Positions 55,448 through 64,000 of a stretch of 64,000 nucleotides of DNA are shown here, piece after piece. How positions within the stretch are numbered: position 1 is the stretch's first letter; the number at the start of each line of letters is the position of its first letter. This DNA comes from Microthyrium microscopicum (Eukaryota; Ascomycota; Dothideomycetes; Microthyriales; Microthyriaceae): NCBI GenBank assembly GCA_010405405.1, contig MU004232.1, forward strand, positions 1,507,481-1,571,480, read 5' to 3'. The translations under genes were made by a program, and so were the position numbers. The notes under the pieces are model-generated. The model had not been told where the DNA came from, did not search any database, and worked only from the letters and a program-made list of their open reading frames with translations.

Positions 55448-56365
55448 CGTGATAGGATAGAACGAAGCCTTGAGAGAAAAGGGATAGGAAGATGACAAAA
55501 TTTGGAGGAACGGCGGTACAAGTTACGACCAGAAAGAACGTTCAGCGTCCGTTGAGCTATATATGTATTTCTCTTCAGAATGAACAAAAACGATGAATCC
55601 ATTTCAGGCCGATTCGTCCGCCAGTGAGCCTAGGCTGTTGAAGAGACTAATCGACGACTTCGTTATAAGCCGCATTGTAAGTATAATGAAACCTCCAAAA
55701 TTGTACCATGACTTTCCCTTCGCTATTGAACATGATCAATCCACCCTATGACACTCTTTGGACTGTACTTGGGTGTAGATAAACTATTTAAGACGTGTAT
55801 AACCCTACAGAAGCTTCTCAGCCCGCTTTCAGGAGCGTAACCCTCACATTCGGGTCAAGTTTCGATGACAGTATTCCAAAAGGTTTGATATGCTCTATCT
55901 TAAGAATAATAGAGACACGAGCAAGAGAAAGTCGAAGCTTGTGATTCTCACGACGGTTTACTACATTCAAGTGCTCGCAGTGAAAAGTTTCTGAACATAA
56001 CCTGTACTTCAGTCACTTGACATTTGCAGACAATTGGCAACACTCTGGAGGATACTTCTGTCGTCTAATTCGATGTCGAGCCATCAAGTACTGTGGGCTT
56101 GTACTAATCACTTGGACAACATATATGATATAGCGCATGACTTCAATGGTTATAGCCGTCTTTCATTCAATAAAACTTTTGCTACGAGCTATAGCAAAGC
56201 AACCGCTCTCATAATGAACTTCACAAAGCCTGTTAGCCAACAGACAAGTATCCAAACTCCGGCCGGCCAGAAGGCAGGTAGGTACCGAGTGCCGAAAGCG
56301 CCAATACACCAACCCTCATGAGAGAAAGAAAAAGTCATCCATCCCAACGCCGAACCAGAATTTGC
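55448..56365. other. intergenic, no gene seen
   Basis: 918 bp between the HsbA-like start and the last exon of the Myb-like gene. Nothing recognised. Confidence 0.5.
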
Positions 56366-57261
56366 CTAGATCGTAGTGCCGACATCTTCGGCGTCGGTTT
56401 CGCCAGAGGCATCACGATCGGTTACCTCTGCCTTGATCTGGACATGGTTAGTTTCGTGCGTGATAGAAAGCTAGAGGATCCCGTCGAGTACGATGGGGAC
56501 CACAAAGGGAAGTGGTTCCCATATACCACGAGGAGAAATAATGGGGAATCATAGGAAACGTACTTGGACATCATCATCGCCCAACTCCTCCTCCTCCTCA
56601 ATAGCAGCCTGAGACTTGGCCTTCTTAGCCCCCTTACGACCTCCCGCAGCCGCCTTCTTGCGCTTTACAGCCGGAGTCGGAGTCGCAGCAACCGCCTCAC
56701 TCTCGCTCGCATCCTCACCAGCTTCGCCAGGAGTGCTTGCACCAGCCTTGCGCTTGTTGCCAGCAGTCGCTGGCGTAGATTTTGCGCTAGCGCTTCCGCC
56801 GGCAGTCTTGCGAGTAGCATTGATGGAGCCGTCGGCGATGCATTTTGCAATGAACTCCTCGAGGTTGGGCACGTCTTTGCCAGACGCGGGCTTGGGTGGG
56901 TTCTTGCACATGGAGTTGTAGCGCACGTAGATGGAGTGAGGCTTTGTGGTGCCGCCCAGGGCTTCGGCGACGAGCTTCCAGTTGGGCTGATGGGTGTTAG
57001 TGAGTGTGAGGGAAGTGTGAGATTGTGAAGCGAGTTTACCTGTTCGCCGGATTTGGCAGCTAGGAGTCGGAGACAGACCTGATGATGTTAGCGGATTGGT
57101 CAAATTGTCGTCAGATGCTGCGGAGCCATCGAGTACTCTGGCAGCCCATGATATTTTGAGGGTTTCGAGTGCTACGCCAAATTACGGCTCTTATGTGATT
57201 GGAGTCTTCTTACCCAGACGAGATAGGCATCGTCGTTGATTTTGCTTTCCTTGGGAGGCAT
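56366..57261 (-). CDS. small Myb-like DNA-binding-domain protein, 193 aa
   Basis: Four exons: 57261-57214, 57078-57040, 56986-56564 and 56437-56366; exons 1, 2 and 4 are short. The N-terminal domain DDAYLVWVCLRLLA...QPNWKLVAEALG...SIYVRYNSMCK has the spaced tryptophans and helices of the ascomycete Myb_DNA-bind_8 type. The middle is Ala/Thr/Ser-rich with nuclear signals (VKRKKAAAGGRKGAKKAK). An acidic tail EEEEELGDDDVQ is followed by IKAEVTDRD from exon 4, where IKAE fits the sumoylation consensus. Reading exon 3 through its GTACGT donor would give a false end VRFL. Probably a nuclear DNA-binding protein; targets unknown. Confidence 0.8.
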
Positions 57262-59479
57262 CTTGTGGTCTTGTAGATTGGTGGATGTGCGGTAAGTGGT
57301 GAGAATTCAAGTCTGCCAGCTTGAGTTAGATATAGAGCCAATGATATAGCCAGAATTTGCACCAATGCTGTGATTATAGTGCTGGACGTATGATCCTCGT
57401 ACATACCTTGGGTCAGTGGAGAACCAAGAAAGAACTCTGACTTCGTGGTGAGGTGGAATTGGCTGAGTTGACTGAAGAGGACAAGAAGTGGAGGAGAGAG
57501 TTCAATCGAAGGGTTTTATGCACGAGAGATGTTTGCTGAGGGCAATATCAGTGAACTTTCGGCGATCGGTGAATCATAGAATCCGATGGAACGAATGCTC
57601 TCAATTGAAGAAATAGGAAAGAGACAATGATAGTGGTAGGGATGTTCAAACCTTATGTTGAGGAAATTCCCGAATATCGAAAGAATGAATGATACTAGCG
57701 TATTCATAGCTGTCAAATGACGCCAACAAGTACTCGAAATCGCAAGTGATACCTCTGCTTATTCACTCACTCTCGAAATTCAACATTGATGACTGTGGGT
57801 AATTGAAACAAGACTGTCATACGCTGAGATCGACGGCGAAATGGCTGATATCTCGGTGGAGAGACAAGTCTGATTTGATGATATGGATGTTATGTGTTAT
57901 GCATCGGGCTTTTCTCCATCTGCCACAACTAAGCAGATGAATAGTTCAACAGAAGCGGTCTGTCCCGCCTAGTTAATACCAAACGGGACCACAGTGTGAA
58001 CCTTTTCTTTTGTCAGTCGACCATTTGGGTCTCTTAACCCCCTCTAAAAGGAATTGGGCTGTACTGCAGAGTCCCGAAACGACCAAGGCTGATTGATAGA
58101 GCGGTGGCAGGCACGGCACAGTTCGCTAAGAGGAAAAGGGACATACCGTACCTATCAAGCTTGTCTGTAGGCAGAAGATATCAGAATCGTACGTAGAGTC
58201 GAACAACCATTTACCGACTCATCCATCCCAATCTTCTGGAAGCCTCTCATGTACCACACATAATTCTCCGAACAAAAATCTACCAGACTTTCCAAAACAG
58301 GACAATGTACCTGACGATCAAAATCTTCAAGGCCCCCAAACACAACAGTTCCCACGATACCGGGAACCATTCAAAAAATGTGACCCAAGAATCGAACGAC
58401 CGGCCAAACCTTCACGGAGCTGAGACCTGCGCTGCACACTTCCCAAGCCCATCACCAACTCCTCGGCGCAGAAAACTCAACCTCGACTGCTCACAATTCA
58501 AACAACCCACAGGCGTGGGGCCAATCATCTCCCATCACCAGAGTGTCGCCGTGAAAAAAGCAAAATGCGCGACCGGCCAAGCGTGTGCGTTTTCTGGGAG
58601 AACCACATGGAGAGAACTCCTCGTGCGCGCCACGTTCAAGTCCACGTTCAGTTTCACCACGTTTTAAGTCCACGTTTGTCACGTTTTGTTCTTGCACCAG
58701 TCTACTGTGCATAGGAAGTTAGGAACGTACATGGGGCCAGACCTTACATGACCTTAGTCTGCATGAGCCGTCCTGCATGGGCAAAACTGGCCGGTATGAA
58801 TCGTCGGGGGTCCCGAGATGAGGATATCGGATACCAACCTCATCTTGGAGAATTACGTGCGAAATCAATGTGATCGATCACGACGAATTTGGGGATTTAC
58901 GATGAGGTTGGTGGTTGTTTGGTGGTCTAGGCTTCCCGAGGCTTGGCTGTGCAGATGGGGTTATGCGGCTCGGGCCGACATAGCACTTGAGTTCGAGGAT
59001 GGAGAGAAGCTAGCCAGTTGTTATTTATGATGTTGTTGGGTGGATTTAGGTTTCGTGATGAGAGGTAGACAGTATTATGATAAGTTGAGCTTCAGTGGTT
59101 CTGAGGATGGTTTGGTTGTTGATGCTTGTGGTGAATCTGGATGTTGAAGGATTGAAGTTAGAAAGTAGTATCGAGGAGTCCAACCCCGATTAGTGTCAAG
59201 TACATAACCGATAGACCAGCCATGCGGTGTTTCAGTGTTAGCTCCAACCTCAAAAATTACTCTAGCTTGAAGGAGCGGGACGGTACATGAAGATAACTCT
59301 CCGGTCACTGCTCTAGTACTGTGATTCGACCGCATACCACTTTCTCTACATGCTTTCCAACGCCCATTCCAAATTAGTTGCGCCACGATTGAAGGAACAC
59401 TCTTTTGGTCTCAAGATCTCAATGAAACTGATATTCTCTCCAAAGATGTAAAACGGCTGCAATATCTAGCACATCTCAA
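57262..59479. other. 2.2-kb stretch without a confident gene
   Basis: It contains the Myb-like gene promoter and the EXO84 3' UTR. Open frames of up to about 120 codons (58305-58667; 59075-59386 minus) match nothing I know. A cluster of five CACGTT hexamers lies at 58631-58685. Confidence 0.45.
58631..58685 (+). repeat. cluster of five CACGTT hexamers
   Basis: CACGTT occurs at 58631, 58643, 58658, 58671 and 58680, partly within a repeated (AA)GTCCACGTT phrase. Spacings are 12, 15, 13 and 9 bp. It may be a degenerate short tandem repeat or a cluster of bHLH-type sites. Confidence 0.5.
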
Positions 59480-61626
59480 TTACCCACCCTCAGCCTCGCT
59501 GCCCACCAGATCCTTGAAATCCATCCCAACTTGTCCCAACATGGTTGCATGCTCCTGCGCTCTAGCCATACACGCCGTCCAAGTATCGCTCCCACGCTCC
59601 ACACTGCTCAACTGCCGCTGCAATAGGGCATTGAAGTCATCTACATGGCCCTTGGCCCACTTGACGCACGCGCTGAGCATGGTTGGTGGGAAGCACGCCT
59701 GGAAGATGATGGCGCAGTGCTTGATGATGGTGAAGTAGATGAATGACACTTGGTAGATATACAGATGTAGATCGCCGTCGAAGATCACTTGCCTGTATAT
59801 TGTTAGTCATATTCTTTTAAGGATCGATGAGATATACCTTATGCGTTTGTGGATGACTGTGGTGCGGGCTTCAAGATATGCTTCGCGTGCACGATCTTCG
59901 AAACCCAGGCGGAAGAGCCAGTTGACGTTCTTCTCTACGCTGGACATCCATGAATGAGCATCGGCTAAATAACGTGTGATAGTGCCAGCTAGGTGAGCTG
60001 CGCGCTCATCAAGTTTACGATTGAGACTTGTTTGAGCAGCCGTGTTCGAGCGGATGTTGTGAACTATCCTTCGGAGCGTTTCTATTCTGGCAACGGCTTC
60101 TTCAAAACGTTGAAGTGCCGTGTCAATATCAAGGTCGTCCATTTGCGCTTCGATCCATCGTAGATTCTGTGGTTTGCCATCCACATCTACAAGAAAGTCC
60201 GATTTATTGGTGCTGGCAAAAGCATCACCGAAAGTCGTTTTAAACAATGGTGAGCTGAGGCCATTATTGGATTCCTCGTTGCGAGTCTGATCTTGATTTT
60301 CAGAGTCGAGTTTACGTCGAAGATCCTCAGAGGTCTTGCGAAAGCTTGAGAGAAGGGATATTTTCTCGTTGATTTCTTTACTGGCGGTCGCAAAAGTGAG
60401 GGATTCTGCTCCCACGCGTACGTTCACTGAATGTGAGGAACTTGCCGGATCTCCAGTGCCAGGCGTCACTCGCATTGCCAAGTCTGCTATATTGACATCC
60501 TGGAGTGGCCAGCATTTCACAGCTGTTAGGGGCGCAGAGGGTTGTTCATCTCGTTGTTTCTTTCGTGGATCTTTGGTTGCTTCAGAACGCTTCTTTTCAG
60601 TCGCTATTAAAAGGTGATCATTGAGTAAAATCAAGTGGACTTTTCTTCGCGGCTTCCAAGTTGCCGAATTGAGTTCTACCCATCTCCCTGATTCATAAAC
60701 CACGTGTCGCCCAGCTATAGCAGGTAGATATTTCTGAGACCCTTCCACCCTCCTCCACAACTCTTGTAGATGGGAAGTCCAAAGCGCTTCCAGATTCGCA
60801 ACAGAAGATCGATTAGCCCGGTTTCGTGATGACATGGAGAAAGTGTCCACTGGGGGTGGTGCACCACCTGCGACAGAGACCTGAGCTAAAGTACCCGTTA
60901 ATTCCGACATGAGATTCCGCATTGTTCGAAGTTCGGTCTTAAGCTTATCAGCATCCTTGCTAATCTTTATGAATTGGGTTCGATTTTGGAAAACGTTTCG
61001 TTGAATGTCGGAACCGGCTCGTTGTTTCAGGCGTTGAAGTTCACGCTGGAATAGAGTTATATCAGCCGCAGTCGCGTCCCTAAGTTCTGCGGTTACATCT
61101 TTCCTCCAGTTAGTGGAAGCTTCTTTTTGGAGAACGATAGTGAGTTATACATACAACGATCAGGGTCATATTTTCCATCTTGTAAAACTGTAGGATCAAC
61201 TGTAATCACTCTCCCCTCACTCGTCTCTTCTTGCAATGGCTGCGCATACCTCTTAGGCATGGAAGGCATTGACGGAACAGGAGGAGCGGCATCTCCAAGA
61301 TCTTGCTGGGGTTGAAAGCGTGTGGAATACCGCCGCTTCACCAAGTCGGCAGTCTGGTCGGTGTTTCGAGGTCGCGCTCGTGGCCCGCCTGGTAATCCTC
61401 CGGCAGGTCCACCGGCACCAGCTTGCAAAGAGCCGGGTAAGCCATCTCGATTGCGAGTTGCACTGGTAGCTGTAGTAGCTGTGGTACTAGCTGTGGATGG
61501 TCTGGAAGCAGCTTCTTTGAGGTCGATGGTGTTGTTGGCGGCTTTTGGGGCGGATATAAGGGTTGGATTGGAGATCTTGAGCTTGCCAGTACGCTTTTGA
61601 CGAAGGGACTTGCCCTTGTCATCCAT
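59480..61626 (-). CDS. exo84: exocyst complex component EXO84, 681 aa
   Basis: Three exons: 61626-61155, 61098-59838, 59792-59480. The first intron (56 nt) has a CACTAAC branch and the acceptor GGAAAG|AT, which gives the family start of the core, DPDRYVTAELRDATAADI. Next are QRNVFQNRTQFIKISKDADK and a short coiled coil, then a PH-like domain (RHVVYESGRWVELN...RRKVHLILLNDHLLIA) and the helical C-terminal vesicle-tethering domain. The N-terminal ~100 residues are low-complexity, with the conserved KRRYSTRF. EXO84 is one of the eight exocyst subunits that tether secretory vesicles to growth sites. Length fits the family. Confidence 0.93.
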
Positions 61627-62016
61627 AATGGGATCAGTAATACGCTGGCAGTGTTGGCATTTGTCGTAGGATCAGGTGGTGAAGATGAGACGGTCGGAGG
61701 ATGACAACCTTATAGACGCAGTTTGGTTGAAGGTTGTCATGTAGAGAGCTCCTGCAAGGTCCAAGAACAACCCATGGATCTCCCGCAAATTGATGCCAAG
61801 AGAAAGTTGAGCCACAGAAAGAAGGCTCCAGCCACCTGCACTGTTTCTGCCTTCAGCCTCCAGTGGAGGTATGTTCCAACTTAAACTCCATCACCATTCC
61901 CAGAACAGAAGTCGAGGTCCAAGCGTTAAAAAGTTCATTGAATCAAGACAATTACCGCATCAATCGCTTTTCGTCTTCTATCCCTTTCACCACTTCATAA
62001 CACACTTTTCCTCAAC
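61627..62016. promoter_or_regulatory. divergent promoter EXO84 / TOM20
   Basis: 390 bp between divergent start codons. No sharp element recognised; the TOM20 side is pyrimidine-rich just before the start. Confidence 0.45.
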
Positions 62017-62604
62017 ATGGACCGAACAACCACCGTCCTTTCCATCTCAGCAGGTGCTGCTATCACCGGACTCCTCGCATACGCCGTCTATTTCGATCAT
62101 CGCCGGAGAACCGATGCTGAGTTCCGCAAATCATTAAAGCGAGAGTCCAAACGACAGGAGAAAGCACACAAGGCCGAACAAGAAGCTTCTGCTCAATCCA
62201 AGCGACGAGAAATCATGGCTCTAGTACGCGACATGAACGCCGAAGGTTTCCCTACCGATGCCGATACAAGAGAACGCCTCTTCCTTGAATCAATGACACT
62301 GGGCGAACAATACGCAGCGAGTATGTCATCTTTACACCAGAAGCTCCAGCTCCTGATACTAACAATGCTTCAGCTGGTCAAAATATGGACGCCGCCGCAA
62401 ATCTATTCAAATGTCTAAAGATGTATCCAGCCAAGGCCGAGCTGATAAAATTGTTCGACACTACGGTTCCAAAGGTATGCCACTGCAAATAATCTGCGAT
62501 TATACATACTAATCAAGTTGTAGGACGTCTTAGATATCCTCGCCGTAATGATCGCGACGGATCCAGATCTATCTGCTGAAGACGCTCTCGATGACATCTC
62601 ATAA
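62017..62604 (+). CDS. tom20: mitochondrial import receptor TOM20, 161 aa
   Basis: Three exons: 62017-62320, 62374-62474, 62524-62604. The N-terminal membrane anchor (VLSISAGAAITGLLAYAVYFD) is followed by basic RRRTDAEFRKSLKRESKRQEKAHK, then the cytosolic receptor domain: GQNMDAAANLFKCLKMYPAKAELIKLF is the TPR-like helix pair, and TVPKDVLDILAVMIATDP the family end. The protein recognises presequences at the outer mitochondrial membrane. Slightly shorter than the usual ~180 aa because the acidic C-tail (AEDALDDIS) is short. Confidence 0.92.
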
Positions 62605-63302
62605 GCGAGCTCTGCCAATTCACCATGGCACCTCGCGTACAGACCTCTCCCAACGACCCGTAACTCGACTCTTCTCATGCATCACTCCTCCATCCTTCAA
62701 GAGCCATAATTTCTTCTTCAGTCCGCCATGTATAAAGTTGAATGTGTATTATTAGTGGCGGAGCAGCTTTGCGAACTTGGGCCAAGGGCTCTATGATGAC
62801 GAACAGCATCGATGAATAAGTTTGGCGATTCTGCATATTTGGAACGGCTAGCAAAGGGACGTGTTAGGCGTTGTGTTTTTAGACGGAAATCCCAGCTTCA
62901 TCATCATTTTTCCCGATCTATGCTCTTTCCCAACGAGGCCAACAACAATGCTAACGGTACAGGTATAGTCTACGGCCACCACATGTAAAGCAACATGTTC
63001 ATAGCACCAAAGGCCAAGCGCAAGCAATCTACGCATCTCGATGAGTAGTCGTTCACCTTACAAGATGTACAAGGAGCCGCTTGGTAGATTGCTAGATTGG
63101 AGAACTGGATAACCGATTACTTCCAACTAACAAGCTGTAAACGCGATTTATGCTGCCATCTTGGCTGTTGATGTGGATTTTATGGAGAAAAGAGCAATCA
63201 TATTATTTACTAGTAATACGACAATCGTGTTCACACTTCCGATCATCGCTCAATCAACCACCACACTATCGTACGCCATCAAGTACCTGTACCACACGCC
63301 AT
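62605..63302. other. convergent intergenic stretch
   Basis: 698 bp between TOM20 and the MFS permease stop; 3' UTRs presumably. No other feature seen. Confidence 0.5.
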
Positions 63303-64000
63303 CTACGGATGCCATCTAAATCCAGGATGACGGTAATCCAAATCATCAATCTCCTTCTGACTCAGCCCACTCAACGTTCCCTCCGTATCCACGGATTCCC
63401 GCTTTCGATTATTGGCCGTCATCCACAACAGCAACAAAATACTGACGACAAAGATTGTACTCGATGTCGCCAAATTGAGTCCATTTCCAATCTTGTAGTC
63501 GGGCTTATCGAAGGGCAAGAAACTCCACGTTGCAATCAGGCCACCGATATTGCCAAACATGACATTCGTCCCAATCGCACTGCCCCGCGAAGTGTCTGAT
63601 ACAACATTCGCTGATACATGAGCATTACACAGTGCACCAAGACTGAATGCACTGGCAGCAATCAAGAACGTCGCGCCATATCGAGTGTTTGGATTCTTGG
63701 AGGCTAAGAACATGATATACCCGATCATAGTCAATGGTGCGCTAGCGATGAACCAGATTACTCGTTTATTCATGCGCCATGACATGAATGGAATGGCGAC
63801 TGTGAAAAAGGCTCCAATGATATATGGTGGTACGGTCTTGAGCTGCTGGAATACGGTGCTGTGTTGAGGCGCTGGATATATGGTTGCCACAATCGTTGGC
63901 GCAAAGAAAGCCAAGCCTTGGACAGTAACGTTATTGAGCAGAAAGATGAAGCTCGTTACTAGTGTGTTCGGGTTGAGTATGCCACGCATGATTTTCTTCA
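63303..64000 (-). CDS. MFS permease, allantoate/nicotinate (Dal5-like) family, 5' part outside the window
   Basis: C-terminal half of an anion:cation symporter-type MFS carrier. The frame is open to the right edge, so the start lies beyond 64000; the first in-window Met (63989) is internal. Typical stretches are LLNNVTVQGLAFFAPTIVAT, TVPPYIIGAFFTV, SWRMNKR, and SANVVSDTSRGSAIGTNVMFGNIGGLI with helices 7-12. The hydrophilic end has LSQKEIDDLDYRHPGFRW. Substrates in the family are carboxylated or nitrogenous anions (allantoate, nicotinate, pantothenate); the actual one is unknown. Confidence 0.9.
   Translation of the reverse strand, partial: KKIMRGILNPNTLVTSFIFLLNNVTVQGLAFFAPTIVATIYPAPQHSTVFQQLKTVPPYIIGAFFTVAIPFMSWRMNKRVIWFIASAPLTMIGYIMFLASKNPNTRYGATFLIAASAFSLGALCNAHVSANVVSDTSRGSAIGTNVMFGNIGGLIATWSFLPFDKPDYKIGNGLNLATSSTIFVVSILLLLWMTANNRKRESVDTEGTLSGLSQKEIDDLDYRHPGFRWHP

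Overview
The window looks like nuclear DNA of a filamentous ascomycete (Pezizomycotina, perhaps a leotiomycete; the class is a guess). The basis is short GT-AG introns (mostly 40-90 nt, donors such as GTAAGT and GTACGT, branch sites like CTAAC/CTGAC), dense genes on both strands, and fungal families: CHS7, GUP1, EXO84, OCT1, Tom20, GID8, GH51, GH92, DUF1769 and a HsbA-like protein. I find 28 protein-coding genes, one tRNA gene, four copies of one short inverted-repeat transposon, and several kilobases with no recognisable gene. Exon joins were worked out by hand from splice signals and reading-frame continuity; no search was run.

Layout. 0-9 kb: GID8 (5' end probably outside), a single-pass membrane protein, an alpha/beta hydrolase, a secreted 180-aa protein and a five-zinc-knuckle protein, with four 211-213 bp MITE copies (2019, 4266, 6152, 7736). 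9-16 kb: P450, DCG1-like racemase, tRNA-Val(UAC), ER FKBP and CHS7. 16-25 kb: a fungal 2EXR-like protein, dipeptidyl-peptidase V, a 79-aa secreted protein, then about 3.2 kb without a confident gene. 25-34 kb: an MFS sugar transporter divergent from a GH51 arabinofuranosidase, then a tetraspan protein with an RS-repeat tail. 34-47 kb: mitochondrial peptidase OCT1, acid sphingomyelinase-like protein, a nuclear-type coiled-coil protein, DUF1769 protein and a ferric reductase. 47-64 kb: a possible decayed membrane gene, GUP1, GH92 mannosidase, HsbA-like protein, a Myb-like small protein, EXO84, TOM20 and the 3' part of an MFS permease.

How genes fit together. The transporter and arabinofuranosidase share a 0.6-kb promoter and are the only clear functional pair. 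Most others are housekeeping genes of the secretory pathway (CHS7, EXO84, FKBP), mitochondria (OCT1, TOM20) and membranes (GUP1, ferric reductase), mixed with secreted enzymes and small secreted proteins.

Two observations stand out. The tRNA-Val(UAC) gene folds perfectly only if a 56-bp insert is removed from its T-stem, and that insert has the donor, branch site and acceptor of a spliceosomal intron rather than a tRNA intron. The MITE family has four copies of nearly fixed length with 5-bp target duplications, one of them inside a host intron that would be 62 nt without it.
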